Shown here in pieces: positions 1-11,768 of a stretch of 64,000 bases of DNA. Where the stretch lies: positions 24,379,968-24,443,967 of the forward strand of contig NC_036456.1 of assembly GCF_002775205.1 (NCBI RefSeq). Reading direction: 5' to 3'. A model generated the notes under the pieces. The model saw only the letters and a program-made list of their open reading frames with translations. It had not been told where the DNA came from and did no database searches. The stretch's first letter is position 1. Every line of letters begins with the position of its first letter. The position numbers and the translations under genes are program-made. Source of the DNA: Xiphophorus maculatus (lineage: Eukaryota; Chordata; Actinopteri; Cyprinodontiformes; Poeciliidae).

Positions 1-207
1 TGTCTCCATGAATGACATCAGATCAGCTTAAAATGCACCACCTTTTTCTCACCAGGACAGCCCTTTTCTTTTTGTCTGTCAACCTCTCCTCTTTTTTCCC
101 CTTTCCTCTCCAACCAGTTATGACTTTTGTTAAATAAATCCTATTTTAAGTTATCCCACGCGTTGCTTCCCTTTCATTTGTTATGGTACTAGAGCCAGAC
201 CATAACA
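1..207 (+). mobile_element. 3' part of a solo/3' LTR (copy in duplication 1)
   Basis: This matches 50805-51011 in the second duplication copy, where the whole LTR is visible. It contains an AATAAA-like signal near 133 and ends in CATAACA at 207, the 3' terminus of a TG...CA element. The 5' part lies outside the window. Confidence 0.7.
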
Positions 208-220
208 ATGACTAAATGTG

Positions 221-290
221 GTGTAAATCACTTTGGGGTCCTCTGGACATCATAAAGCACTGTACAAGTACAGGCCATTTACTGTCTTAT
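221..290. repeat. Tail of a dispersed teleost repeat
   Basis: The segment with ATCACTTTGGGG, AAAGCACTGTACAAGTAC and GGCCATTTA resembles the fish repeat tail at 13985-14080 (GAAGCACTTTAGAG, then ATGTACAAGCCATTTA). It lies between the LTR end and the first SAMD3-like exon and is also present in copy 2 near 51025-51094. Confidence 0.4.
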
Positions 291-324
291 CGCTGTGTGA
301 AATGCTTTTATTTATGAATTTCAG

Positions 325-1139
325 ATAGAACAAGATTTAAGATTCCTGTTTGGCGAAGACACTGCCAACAGATTTTTGGAGAAGTGGCCCACCAGTCTCA
401 AATCCAAGGTTATAAAGGAAAGCCATGGCCTGGTACCTACCACTGAGCTCTTGGATTTATTGCGGAATGCCGAGTTGGCTGCTGAGGCTGAGAATGGTAT
501 GTTGGTCCTCTAGAGAATTGTGACAAATTCACATGTTAGTGGGATGATGGTAACCTGAAGCTGTTGGTCTGTAGGTTGGGATAGTGACATGTCTGCTATT
601 TTGCTTCTGCTGCATCTGCTACCACCATCTGCACAAGGACGAAGAGGCCGGGTAAGATGTCTGCATCTCAAGCAGTGGATCACCTCATCAGATTTCTTAA
701 GGTACTGCTAAACAGTTGTTTAAAGATTAAACAAAGCATAATTCAGTCTCTTCATTTTTACAATTCAAAATTTTATTCTGTCTGATCTTCATTCAGAAAT
801 TTGTCACTAAATACTTTTGTCATGTGTTTATTTATTTTTTTAATGTAGGTTGGAACCAGTGTACAGAGGCATCTTGACAAAATCATGCAACATTCCCAGC
901 CCTACCTCCTTGCCCAGGGATCCATCCAAAGCAGTATTCACACATTCTTAATTGTGATTGACAACTGTGCTATTCCATGTAAGGCAACATGTTCAGTTGG
1001 AGCTCTTGATGAGCTCTTCAAGGCCCATTATGTGTTTGGTACGTCATACAGTGCTCCCTTGACCAACTTCTTCACTTTTCTCCAAACAGTTGTTGTGTTA
1101 TGTTTTTTCACACAACTGAAAACTTCTCAGTTGATGTGA
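325..1139 (+). pseudogene. SAMD3-like teleost multicopy gene module, copy 1 (broken)
   Basis: Three coding blocks resemble the central part of teleost SAMD3-like uncharacterised proteins. Block 325-496 (after TTTCAG, ending before GTATG) reads DLRFLFGEDTANRFLEKWP and onward. Block 575-702 reads GWDSDMSAILLLLHLLPPSA, then KMSASQAVDHLIRFLK. Block 849-1095 reads VGTSVQRHLDKIMQHSQPYL and onward. The second block changes frame between GRRGR and KMSAS, so an uninterrupted protein is not encoded as one exon. No SAM domain is visible upstream. The same frame break occurs in copy 2, so the defect predates the duplication. I infer a dead or TE-carried fragment; the family assignment is from memory of fish proteins. 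Confidence 0.6.
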
Positions 1140-2126
1140 TGCAGGACATTTTTGAAGGTTTTGGCCAGTACAAGTTTTTTAAAGAACACATTACATTGGA
1201 GGAACTGAATTTGAGAATATTAACTTTTGACTATGGATTCATGGAAAGGAACAACAGGCCAGTGGCCGTGAATTTATGTGGAGAATCGAATGATCTGGGA
1301 CTAAATGCAGTTCAATCATGGTGCTTTCTGAAGAATGTTCCTCTCATGTTTGGAGATCTGGTAACATCTGATAATCCACACTGGGGCCTCCTCCTTTTAC
1401 TACTACAAATTGTAAATATTGTTCTTTCTCCAATGTCTGTGTGTATATTTAAAACACTTGATTGTGGATCATCACAAACTGTTTAAAAAGTTGTATCCAC
1501 AGAAAAAACTTTTACTAAAGCACCATTTTCTCATCCATTATCCTAGGTGCATTCAGAAAATTGGCCCTGTACTTCATAGTTGGTGCATGCGCTATGAAGG
1601 TAAACACAATTTTTTAATAAACAGTTAAAGTCATTTAAAAACATTACCAAACCACTCACTGAAAAACATCAAAATTATATGGCACATGTTTGGGAAGCTT
1701 CATCAACTTTTAATCGATTGGACATTGGACCAGGGAAAATAGTATCTTTAAACATGGTGAAAGGAGGTTCTGACATTTCTGAGGCAGTGCAAGTGTCTCT
1801 TGCGGTTCAAGTTATGAAAGTGAACTGGGCAAAACACAGTGAATTTATTTACCGTCCTCTTCTGGTTATTTGTGCTAAAGTTGAATCTGAAATGCCAGAT
1901 CAAGTCTGTGTTCATAGTTAAAGACAAATTGTTGCTGCTTACATTGCCTTTATGTACAGTAACATTTCATGAACATTTTCATGCTTATGAAGTTACTAAA
2001 ATGCTGCAAGGTTTTGTTGTGTTTGATGTCAACCATCTATGTTATCTGAAGCCCTTTGACATACAAATGTCATATGAAGCAAATGACACTGCTCTTTTTG
2101 TTGCCCCGTATTGCTGTCTTTGGTGA
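1100..2126 (+). pseudogene. Teleost transposon-like repetitive ORF, copy 1 (multiply broken)
   Basis: Overlapping frames encode pieces of a protein found in many copies in fish genomes, often downstream of a zinc-finger N-terminus. The pieces are MQDIFEGFGQYKFFKEHI near 1138, FDYGFMERNNRPVAVNL near 1227, KHHFLIHYPRCIQKIGPVLH near 1518, HVWEASSTFNRLDIGPG near 1684, and VNHLCYLKPFDIQMSYEAND near 2029. At least two frame changes are visible. Copy 1 also has an early stop at about 1626, where copy 2 reads through (KHNFFKKQLKSF). I would call it a TE-derived pseudogene; the superfamily is not certain. Confidence 0.6.
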
Positions 2127-2324
2127 ACATTGTTTTGAAGATGGTTAAACAGACACTGTTGCAGTAATTATGTCACTGGATCATAAAGTTGAATAAATGT
2201 TGTCACTGTGAACTTAAAACTTTGTGACTATTGTGATTGGTAGATTTGATAAATGTATATGTGTAAAAAAAAAACTGGAGAAAGGGGAAAAAAACAACAC
2301 AATAAAGTACTTTTTAAGCAAATT

Positions 2325-2560
2325 TAGTGTAAAAAAAAACAATATTACTCTGAAGAGTGTAAACAAACAATAGTGTTAAATAATTTGACTCACTGACTTG
2401 TTGATTTTGACACTGAAATGAATAAAATTAACTCTGAAAATTTGACACTTGCTATAGAGTACATTTTACACTATTTTCGAGTGGGACCAAAAATTATCTG
2501 AAACTGTTAAATTCAACTCTATAGGTGTTAAAATGACACTTCATTTATAATTGTGATTCC
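2325..2560. repeat. Degenerate AGTGT/ACACT-rich repeat
   Basis: AT-rich stretch in which GAGTGT, AGTGTTAAA, TTTGACACT, TAGAGT and TTAACTCT recur in both orientations. It is also present at 53128-53345. It looks like a decayed fish non-autonomous element rather than coding sequence. Confidence 0.35.
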
Positions 2561-4390
2561 TCTATGTTTTTACTATCCATTCTACTGTGTTTATTTCTGG
2601 GAATAAAAGCTATAAAAATACTCTGCAGCTGATAATCACACTTTAGAAAAAAGCAATAAGGATAATTAAGACAGTAAGATTAAAAACACACTTTATACAA
2701 AATTATGTACATTAAAATTTCCATTGGAAATAAACCCAAAATATAATATTCACACATAATTACTATGTAAAAATATTCAAGAATAATTAACAGAGAGAGA
2801 AGGAGGGCGTGATTTAAGGGTAGATATGAATAAAAATAAGAACATTGAAATGCTTGTGAACTTCAACCTGTGAAGTGACTTTGTGAAACAGTAAGGCTAA
2901 AGAAAGGAAACAATATACAAGCATGAATATATATAACAACATAATCAATTTTCCTGTAGCCACATACATGATTCAATGATTAAAACTCCTCAGCAGAACC
3001 TGATGGCCTGCAGAGGAGCTGATGCAATCATTGCAATCAAGTTGTTAGAGCAAAGTCACATTCAAATCATGGAGGATGTTGAACTCTGAGGATCAAGGTT
3101 GGGATCTGAACTAGAACCGTCCTTAACCCTCACTGTGAGTTCGGTGATCTGTTCATCTTCTGCTTTATTAAATAGAGACGAAGAAACCAACCAATAATCA
3201 GTGCAGCGATCAGAAATGCTACAATAATCAGTCCAACATGTTTGTTTCTGCTTCCATCTTCTTTTCTTTCCTCCTCGTTTTCTGTAAAACAGAATCAGAG
3301 CTGAAGGTCAGAATCCATTTCTCTTCATCTGCTGCTCTCAGACCAGCTGCTTTCTGCAGCAGCTTTAGAAAACAAACATCTGGTCTGACAGGTTCACTGC
3401 AGAACCAGAACCACATCTGGCCTTAAAGGGATATTCCCCCTTAGATTAGCCACAGGCCCCACAGAGACTCTAAAGACATTTTCACCTTTAAGAAGATTCA
3501 CTGATCTGAACATTAAAACACTTTATGCAGCTTCCTTCTTTCACTGGAATATAGAAACCATGAAAACTCACCTGTAGGAGGCGCTACATCCAGAAAGACG
3601 ATCCCGATGGGGTCAGAGGTCAAAGCGCGATTCTTCCTGCCGGTTGCTTCTCTCTGGAAAACTCGACACTCGTATTTTCCCGAGTCGCTGGTCGTTACGT
3701 TGCTCAGAAGCAAAGACACGTCTCCGTCCTTCACCGTCTGTCCTGCAGCTCCACCCGGTTCCTAAAAGATGGATGCTGGTTCTCTGGGTCAGGCTCCTCA
3801 TCTCTGAACAGGAGGACATATTCTGGTTCCAGGTCCGGTCGGGTCCACTTCACAGCCACAACAGGTTTGATGTTGGGGAGTCGGCATGGCAGAGAGACGC
3901 TCTGTCCAGGAACAGCTGAGATGTTTTTATGAACTACAGGACAGAGAAAACAGAGCAGAAAGGTCAGAGGTCAAAGTGAACCGGTCCACTTCCACAGCAG
4001 CAGCAGAGACCAAGGAGAGACACTGGACTCTGACCTGGACTGGAACAACAGATCTGGACCTTAAAACAAGAAGTGTTGTTAGAATCAGAAACAATCTGCT
4101 TCAAATTATCTAACAAGGATTTTTGTTATTTGTTGATGAATGTATTTTATTCAGTTATTCAAACTTTTCTGTTGGTTTAATCCTTTTATGATTTAATATA
4201 TTTTAATCATCATAATGAATGAACTCAAACACAAGGCTGACATGTAGAGTTAAACTGTTTCTGCTTGAGTTTCTACTTTCTGTTCTGCTGACAGTTTGAT
4301 TCTCATGATGAGAACAGAAGCATCAGGATTTACATTCAGTAACTTTTCACATAACAGGAATATTTCTGACAAAAGTCCAGTCCTTTACAT

Positions 4391-4700
4391 CAGTGATCCC
4401 CAAACCCTGGTCCGTAGACCAATTGGTACCGGGCCGAACCAGAAATAAATATTTGCGTTTTATGTATTATTTGAGTCTGGAGGATCTTTTATTTTGAAAA
4501 TCCTTTAACCGGATTCTCTCGGTTACGTCTTGCGCGCCAACATTGAGCCACAAACAGCAAAATGAGTCAGAAACAGATCAGATGTTTTTGGAAAGTTTCT
4601 TTATGAAGGGAAAAGGCCCAGAGAAGAGACAGGAGGATGGATTTATCCCGGCAGGTGATTCCCACAGTCCAAGCTCTGCATGATTTGGTGACCGGATGTT
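4391..4700 (+). mobile_element. hAT-like element fragment in V1-V2 intron
   Basis: It begins CAGTGATCCCCAAACC and continues through GGTACCGGGCCG, which resembles the terminal sequence of common fish hAT elements. No opposite inverted terminus was found, so the right end is arbitrary. It is present in both duplication copies (55198 in copy 2) and therefore older than the duplication. Confidence 0.5.
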
Positions 4701-5689
4701 AATGAGGCAATGAAGCTTCAAACTGCTTCGCCACTAGAGACCAAGAACCCTGAGCATCAGCAACACTTCCGGTGTCATTGTCTCTCATCTCTCCCAGTCT
4801 GGTTGCAGAGAAACGAGCTCAGGGCTCCTATTAGTCGTTATTGTGAGTTAAAATTTTCACGAAAGTAAAATGTTCGTTTTTGTGGCGCATCTGTATCTTA
4901 TTTTGAAGGGATATGTAAACGTTACCATAGCGACCAGAGACAGAAACCGTTAGGGCAGCGGCGGAGACGAGGAGAGGAGTAGAGCTTTAGGTCTGGTTCA
5001 CACGGCACGATTTTAGGATTGTCGGTTTTCCAAACCTCTGTGACCACAGAGCCGATAAAAGTCCAACAGGTTCGGTCGGTTCGTGTGTCCAGCCACACGG
5101 CAGGAGCAACACACCACACGAACCGGTTCCACTCACGAACATCCCGGTTCCAGAAGAAAATCCAGTAAAACCCCCAACATACCCAAACATGAATTTAGAA
5201 TAATCAAACATGGATGACGATGTAGAAGCAGCAGTGATAGTTTGTGGCTCATTTTAAGAGATAAAAGACGTAACAAAAAGAAAAGGCGTTTGATAAAAGA
5301 TGGCGGGAGCAGCCGCTCTATTTGCTGCTCTATGATTTAACATAACTATGTTTTTTCATAGTTAACATTTTTAATTGAATAAACATCCATGTTTATTAAG
5401 CACATGATAGTTTCCACATATCATCTCCGTTGTCCACCGGACTCTCGGTTGCCATGTCAGCTGTTTGGGATTCTCCTCCATTCTTACGTCACTGCGCTTT
5501 CTGATTGGCTGCCTGTCACATTCAACATTCAGCAGGTTGCGTTTTCTCTCCCAGTTAGGGAAACCAGAGTAAAAAATGTAAAATTGTGCCATGGGAACTA
5601 GGCTTTAGCTTACATACCAACATATCTAACAACCCACCCTCCCCCCCGCTCCCCCCATGTTAACTTCAGTTGTCATAAAAATCTATAAA

Positions 5690-6155
5690 TATATCAAATA
5701 TGACTTAAAAGAAATTGAAGCACCTTGAAATTAGGCCTCTGTCTCTTTAAAAATTCCTCCTCTTCCTGAAACTCCACCTTCAGGAAGTCATCAGAATAGC
5801 ACTCCTCTATTAAACTTTTAATGTTTTTACCAGCGTTGCACTGAGAAGTAGCTCCTATAATGAGATCAGCTGATGTTCCACCAGATGTTTGCTAATTGCT
5901 GCCTCTGAAAGAGCTGAGTGGGCTGCTCAGTTTGGAAGCTGCAGCTCTGAGGAGGAGCTGCGCCTCAAAGGCGGGGCTAGGTCCACCCAGGCATTTTCAA
6001 CAGCTGTATGGATGCCATAGAGATTAAATGATTTCTCAGTCATGCATGAAAGAATCAAAGCAACACTCCAGGTATGTTTTTGATCAGAGTATAACATTAT
6101 AACATGATGTTAAGCTCAAAAAAGTTGATTTTACATAATACCGCCCCTTTAAATG
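5690..6155. mobile_element. MITE-like element in V1-V2 intron
   Basis: The stretch from about ATTAGGCCTCTGTCTCTTTAA to AATACCGCCCCTTTAAA is repeated in copy 2 (about 56500-56961). A related inverted copy sits downstream of the 47-kb Ig gene, where AAAGAGACAGAGGCCCAATT occurs near 48908. The GGGGCGGTATTATGTAAAA end (on the complement) is familiar from short fish DNA elements. No coding capacity is visible. Confidence 0.5.
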
Positions 6156-6913
6156 TTTGTATGTCGCACCATAAACTCACCAAATACGTTGAGTCGACAT
6201 CTTCCAGAGTTGAATCCATCTTCAGTTTTCACGTCACACAGATACAGACCAGAGTCTTCAGTCCTCAGTCTGGACACATGGAGTCTGATTCGTCCTTCTC
6301 TGAGGACGTCTTTGTCACTCTGGACTCGTCCTGAAAACTGTTCATGCTGAGAATCTGGAATCTCAACACCATCATGATGAACATATATTACCCCTGACTT
6401 TACTGATGATCTAAAATCACAGATGATGAACAGTTCCCTCCAGAATCCCTGAGTCTTGGTGGTGAAGGTCCACTCCAGAGTGATGCTGTGGTTCTCCTCT
6501 GCCTGATAGCTGCTCTGTGTCACATTCACTACAAATGTTGCTGCTGAGGAGACAGAGAGGGAAAGAGAGGAGCAGACACACTGAGAACTGGAACATGGGA
6601 GTCTTTCAGCTCCATCTAGAGAGCTTTCTGTCACAAAGACAAGATGGAGACTGACCACAGAGACATGAGCTGAGGATGAGGAGCAGCAGGATCCTGGAGA
6701 TCATCTTCATCCTGAGAGAGGAAGAGGAGGAGAGGCAGCAGAACATCAGGAACATCATCACTAACAATACAAGGAACATCAGGATTCTTGCTGCAGAATT
6801 AACTTTATTTAGAAACAGCTCAATACTGCCACCTTGTGGTAATAAAACTATACAGCCATCAGACAACAGAACATGTTTTTATTCTCTGCTCCTTCTGAAA
6901 CTTTTATTATGAA

Positions 6914-6956
6914 ATATTTTATTTAGATTGTTTATATCTAAATAAAATATTTAGAT
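6914..6956. repeat. AT-rich perfect inverted repeat
   Basis: AAATATTTTATTTAGAT is followed after a short TGTTTAT-type spacer by its reverse complement, forming a hairpin of about 17 bp. The same structure occurs in copy 2 near 57718-57760. Confidence 0.7.
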
Positions 6957-7715
6957 TATATTCTCTGAGCCTTCTTGTAATTTTGATGATTATTATTTAC
7001 AGACAATTAGAAAACTGCAGAAGACCAATAAAAACATAAATATCCTAAACAGAGATATCAGGTTTCTGAAAAGACTTTTAATTTCTATCCAGTCAGTTTC
7101 ACTTTGGACTTTAATCAACTTGGTTTCTGGTTCTCTTCATTCTTCCTCCAAACTCTGGAACCTTCATTTCTGAATGAAATACAAACTTTACTTTCATCTG
7201 AAAACAGGACTTTGACCCACTGAGCAACGGTCCAGTTCTTCTCTTCAGGTAAGATGTTTGTATCTAGGATTGTCTCTGGTGAATCCTGTGTGAAGGAGTG
7301 AACTGAGTCTGCTCTGAATCCAGCATCAGTTCACTCCTTCATCCTTGTGAAACGCATCGAAATGTGAGAGAGGTTTTTAGACAATCCTCTCCAGGCTGCA
7401 GTTTTCCCTGCTGAACATTTTCCACATGTCGTGGTGTGGAGAACAGGATGGAGACACATCCTGTCTGAGTTTGAAACCTGAGACATGTTGGACAAAAGTG
7501 TCAAACCAGAGACACTAAACTTTCAGCTGCAAGAAATAATAACAAGTTACAGAAGATTAAAAGTTATTATTACAGATATATGAACTGGAAAACATGGTTT
7601 CAGGATTTAACTGTCGTGTTTTACATTTATTCACAAGAAACGTGTATTTAACTAAAAGGTTTTATCCAACTAACTCTAAATTATAGACAAACAGATCCAC
7701 ATAGAATAAACTTAC

Positions 7716-8110
7716 TCTGTTAGTTTTCTTCTTTATCAGCCTCCATATTTTGTTGCTTTGTCAACTTTTGTGTTCAGGTCTCTGCATAACGTTGCTACTG
7801 ATCTCTAAAGCTACAGTTTAGATCTAAACTAACAGACTGACAAATAATTTCAGTTATACTTTTTAGAGGCGGTCGAGGGATCAAACTCCTACTCATTTTA
7901 AGAACTCCTCCTCCTAATGCCGGACATTCATTACGTTCATTACTGTCTCCCTGTTGCAGGGCATAAAGCCGGACTTGTCCTGAATCAGGAAGTGTCCCTT
8001 CCTGCTCCGTTAGACTCAGAGGAATGAGTTGCAGCAGGAGGAGCAAAGCAAAGCAAAGCGAGCGGAAGCGGTGGAGCTGAATGATGTCAGTCGTGAAAGC
8101 TGCCAACAAA
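7716..8110 (-). promoter_or_regulatory. Candidate upstream (5') exon of Ig copy 1, with upstream ORF
   Basis: On the minus strand this region ends in a strong splice donor (ACAGA then GTAAGT at 7715-7710), about 1 kb upstream of the leader exon. The leader ATG is itself preceded by an acceptor-like CTCTCTCAG, so an upstream exon is expected. The region contains an ORF starting MLAAFTTDIIQLHRF with a hydrophobic run. Here it stops early after CSFRDQ, whereas copy 2 continues to just before the donor. I read it as a 5' exon with a non-conserved upstream ORF rather than a separate gene. Confidence 0.45.
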
Positions 8111-8528
8111 CTTTGATTTGATTCCTCAACCCTCTGTTATTGGAATCGGAGCTTCACTGCGGCGGCGTGGGAGGAGTTAAACACGTGACTCCGCCCACAG
8201 CTCAAATCACACCAGCAGTTTTACTAAATATAAACTGGAAAGTCAAGTTCCTGAAATAATTAATTTTACCCCTTCAACAGTAATAATTCACTGAATGGTG
8301 ATGAATGTATGTTGAGACATTAAATGAAGGTTTTCTCATCAGCAACTGTGTTTATATATTATTTTTATTCCACTGTAGAAATAAACAAGAGCACAAAAAA
8401 TTATAATTTTGTTAAGAAATTCAACATTTAATTCAGAAAGTAAAACTAGCATATATTATATAGACTCACATATTGTAACGATTCTGTGTTTTAGTTCTGC
8501 TGGGGTCCATATGGTTATTTGTATTTGT

Positions 8529-9200
8529 CAGTGTTGTATAGTAACGAAGTAAAAATACTTCACTACTTTACTTAAGTATATCTTGGAGTACTTCATACTT
8601 TCCTCGAGTATGAAAATTTTTGATAACTTTCACTTTTACTTCACTATATTTCCGAACTTAATTGCATACTTTTACTCCGATACATTTTCAATGTGTGGTT
8701 TAGTTACTCGTTACAAAAAGCAAGAGAGAGAAACGCAAGTGTTTTGACCCCACCTACTGATTAGCAAGTAGCAAGCAGGCTACCGAACAAAGTCCGTAGC
8801 CTGCTTGCCTGGGCTTGTTCATCACCACCACTAGGATACACCTGTTTCGCTTCTCCCATTAAACACAAAAGTCTCGCAATCAGCAGCATCCACATGGAGG
8901 AGGAGACAGAGACCACAACGACTGCAACTACGTCGGACACGGCTCCAGGGGAACCACCAGCTGGTGATGAGAGCCCATGGCCTTATTTAAACACAATACA
9001 TTCTTTCGTGGGTGTTAAAGATTCGTCGTACCGCATGCAGTTTATGTTATTCCTGCCCGAAGATGTGGAAATTCTATCTTACAAAAACTCCCCGTCTAAC
9101 TTGAAGAAACACATCGAGGTAACGTCTTATGAAATGGTTATAATCCTCCTGTTTCAGTAAGTATAGCTTGGTCACTAGACACTATTGAGAAATCTTGAGC
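8529..9200 (+). mobile_element. 5' fragment of a hAT-type DNA transposon with degenerate BED exon
   Basis: It starts CAGTGTTGTATAGTAACG, typical of a fish hAT terminus, and runs into an ORF at 8894-9160. That ORF contains WPYLNTIHSFVGV and YKNSPSNLKKHIE, the flank and core of a hAT N-terminal BED-type zinc finger. The two zinc-binding Cys positions read MQFMLFLP, with Phe in place of both expected Cys, so the finger looks dead. A donor-like CAGTAAGTATAG follows at about 9156. No transposase core or right terminus was found before the orphan Ig exon at 9885. Confidence 0.65.
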
Positions 9201-9884
9201 ATAACGTTACCTGTATAAATGAACTTTGTTTGGCATTGTTTCAGTTCCATACGTGGTGTATTTAGCTTAGGCCTAATGTTGACTGTAGCAGGCTACCTAG
9301 ACTCCTCTGTTCAAGGGGGCAGAAGCCATAGCGATAGCAATTTAGACTCAATTTAACGAATATAGGAAAGGCATGCAAGTTCAAAACCAGGTTTACAGAT
9401 GCCAATAAGCTGCATTTCCCTCCCAATTCTTTTTTTCTTTTGCATAATGACCAGTTGTGTGCACCACCTACTGACTGTAGGATTGACTGATTCACTGATT
9501 TGTGAAGTAGAGTAATCGTAACAGCTCTTTTTCTTCATGTTGGCTGCATTTTCTGTACTATTTATTTTTCTCATTTTCAGCACTGACCTTACTTGAAGGG
9601 AAAACTTAAGGCTTACAAAAACTTTGTATTTTCTGTCCTGGAGGGTTTACTAAGAAGCTGGTTCAGTTGTAAAGCAGGTTAAGTTAACCTTGTGCTATAG
9701 GTAAAGCACCATCATTTAGTTTTCTTAACTAAATGATGCCTGTGTAACATAGTTAATGTTGTATAGTTCCCACAGACTATGGTAGAAGTTGTATTGACGA
9801 ACCAACATCTTCATCCTCTACATGAATCCTTCTGGATCTCAGTTTTCATCAAATATTAATAAATATTTCTGATTTCTCTCCCAG

Positions 9885-10120
9885 CAGCTGCTGATCAGAT
9901 CCAAACTCAGAGACCAACTTTGACTCCAGAACCAGAACAAAGATGGAACATCTTCATCATCATCATCTTCACTGTGGGACTGACAGCAGCAGCTCTGATG
10001 TTTCTTCTTTCTTATTTTTTAGTGAAATGTTTTCTACCAGCAGATGTTTATTTTAGTAATGATAAAGAGACAAGAGAGACTTCAGTCACTTTATCGTTAA
10101 AAACACTTGGATCAGAATGA
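9885..10120 (+). pseudogene. Orphan stalk/TM/tail exon of an Ig-family gene
   Basis: After TCTCCCAG the exon reads AAADQIQTQRPTLTPEPEQR (stalk), then a hydrophobic segment IFIIIIFTVGLTAAALMFLL, then a tail ending SLKTLGSE and a stop. The stalk and about 100 bp upstream closely match the last exons at 42663 and 48245. Its length keeps frame if joined to a leader and V1 exon in phase 1. No leader or V1 exon occurs upstream as far as the copy-1 gene. The intervening sequence is hAT-derived, so I infer a gene that lost its 5' half. Use as an alternative last exon of another gene cannot be excluded. Confidence 0.7.
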
Positions 10121-10292
10121 GAGGAATGTAGATTTGTAGCATCAACACAACAAACTCATTTATTTGGTCGATTATTTTCAGCAGCTGAAAGATTTTAAAA
10201 CTGAAACTCGACATAAATGAGCCTCAATAAAGATAATTTAATCTAAGATTGTCGTTTATTTTTTACGCTCAGTGTTTCAGGTTTGATCTGAT

Positions 10293-10643
10293 TGTAGCGG
10301 CTAAAATCCTATATTTTAGGCTACTGGTTGTTGTGCTTGAAGGCGTTGTTCTTACGTGCGTTCAGTAGAGATTCATCAGGCCGATCTTTAGTTTGACTTA
10401 TAAAAAGGTCATTTATTGAACAGAACAATGTCCATTGTTTGCTACTTCAATGTAGCTACACGTAAATTCGACCTCAAAACCTAAACCAAACACAGTGGAA
10501 AACTGTTGCCTCTTCCCACTAACAACACCTGAACAGAATCACCATTGACCTTAAATACCCATCCCCCATCAGACACACAGAACCCAAAATGAAATTCGCC
10601 CCCTGGTGGTGATAAACACAGAAAAGGATAAATGGCTCCTACA
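10293..10643. mobile_element. Solo LTR, 351 bp, flanked by CTGAT
   Basis: The element begins TGTAGCGGCTAAAATCC, ends GGCTCCTACA and is bounded on both sides by the 5-bp direct repeat CTGAT (10288-10292 and 10644-10648). A second copy of the same length is at 43088-43438 with a different 5-bp repeat. TG...CA ends plus a 5-bp target duplication indicate an LTR retroelement reduced to a solo LTR. Confidence 0.85.
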
Positions 10644-10659
10644 CTGATTTTCTTCCTTC

Positions 10660-11000
10660 TGTTCATGAACCAGCAGCATAGTGATGTTCTGGTTCTGACC
10701 CGTCCAGCTGCAGCTGGTTCTGACCTGCTGGCTCCTGGAAACAAACGTTCTGGACTCAAGCAGAACCTGGAACCAGAACCCTGATCTGAGCTGCTTTAAG
10801 CTGCAGCAGCTGATGAACCAGTGAAGCTCTGGATCTGCTCCACTGGTTCTGGTTCTGATGGTTCTGCTGGAAATCAATCCAGATTTCTTCCCTCATGTTG
10901 TCAGAATCTGATTCACTGCAGAAACTTTTAACCTCCAACATGAGCTGCAGCTGTTTGGACCTCAGCAGAAACAATCCAGCTGCTGGATCTGACCTCAGAC
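10660..11000. other. No gene recognised; glutamine-codon-like CAG/CTG-rich sequence
   Basis: The stretch is rich in CAGCTGCAG and CTGGTTCTG words, and short ORFs run on both strands. None shows a recognisable domain. Confidence 0.4.
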
Positions 11001-11222
11001 CAGTTCTACCATCAAGGGTTATACTGGAGCGCCACCTGGTGGTGGAGTTAGGAACTGTGAGCGTATAGAGCTGAAGGTCTGAGTGATGGACTGACTGGAT
11101 CAGTTCAGTTTGATTTGTTCTGTTTTTATACTTTTTCCATCATTAAGATTCAACGTTAAGTTTTATCTTCTAAAATTTATGATAAATTGTTTTATTTTGT
11201 TTATATAATAACATGTAATAAT

Positions 11223-11266
11223 TTGTTATATAATCAACAATCTATATGTTGTTGATTATATAACAA
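11223..11266. repeat. Perfect 17-bp inverted repeat
   Basis: TTGTTATATAATCAACA (11223-11239) and its exact reverse complement TGTTGATTATATAACAA (11250-11266) flank a 10-nt spacer. It could form a cruciform or an RNA hairpin, or be a MITE remnant. Confidence 0.85.
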
Positions 11267-11768
11267 TTTATTGGACAAAAACCTAAAAGGTAAAACCCAC
11301 ATTAAGGCTGAATGAGTTTATTTATAGAAAGTGATGAAGAGGAGCTGCTGCTTCAGAAATGTTAAATATCTGATAATATCAGATTGAGTCATAATGAGAC
11401 ATTAAAGAGGAAACAAGCAAACAGAGACAGATTCATTCAGGAAGAACAAGATGGAGACACAGCTGGTAGAAAAAGGAACAGGTTTTAATAAAAGCTTCAG
11501 TTTCTGTTTATTGATAAAAATAACAGAAAACTACAATAAAACATGTTATGAGAAATAAAACTCATAAGAGTCTTTGAGCTGAAACACTGAGAAAACTTTG
11601 GACATATTGAAGAATTAAAGGTTCTGAAATGAAACATCAACATTTACATTCATAAAATTTTCTACAAAAACAAACAATGATGAAAATCTGTTAAAAAACA
11701 ACTTTAATGTTTCAAGTTCATCTTTTAAATGTATTAAATTTATAAAAATCATCACCCGAGAATAGTGA

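Larger units (their letters stand above)
3130..6710 (-). pseudogene. Two-V-domain Ig membrane gene, copy 1, frameshifted in V2
   Basis: Minus-strand exons: leader 6710-6656 (MKMISRILLLLILSSCLC), V1 6543-6181, V2 3933-3572, stalk/TM/tail 3281-3130. Each junction has GT/AG and phase 1. V1 keeps DSGLYLC but has Trp in the B-strand Cys position and Cys in LFIIC. V2 would be a canonical IgV, but lacks one base near 3733 relative to 54375-54737, giving DRR then a stop where the intact copy reads DRRMKDGD. Exon lengths 55+363+362+152 are one base short of an open frame. The 2.2-kb V1-V2 intron contains hAT-like and MITE sequence. The 3' exon would give a TM helix and a short tail ending RSPNSQ. Inferred product: a B7/butyrophilin-like receptor or ligand. 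The deletion could be an assembly error, since its duplicate at 53924-57516 is intact. Confidence 0.8.
1..8225. repeat. Segmental duplication, copy 1 (left end outside window)
   Basis: This block is repeated in the same orientation at 50805-59043, with an offset of 50804 at the left end that drifts to about 50818 through small indels. Long runs are identical and differences are scattered single bases. The copies part at about 8225/59043, just after a shared CAGTTTTACT. The block holds an LTR end, a SAMD3-like/transposon-like module, a reverse-strand two-domain Ig gene and its upstream exon. It continues left of the window. Copy 1 is the more damaged: it has an extra stop in the TE-like module and a 1-nt deletion in the V2 exon. 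Confidence 0.95.
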
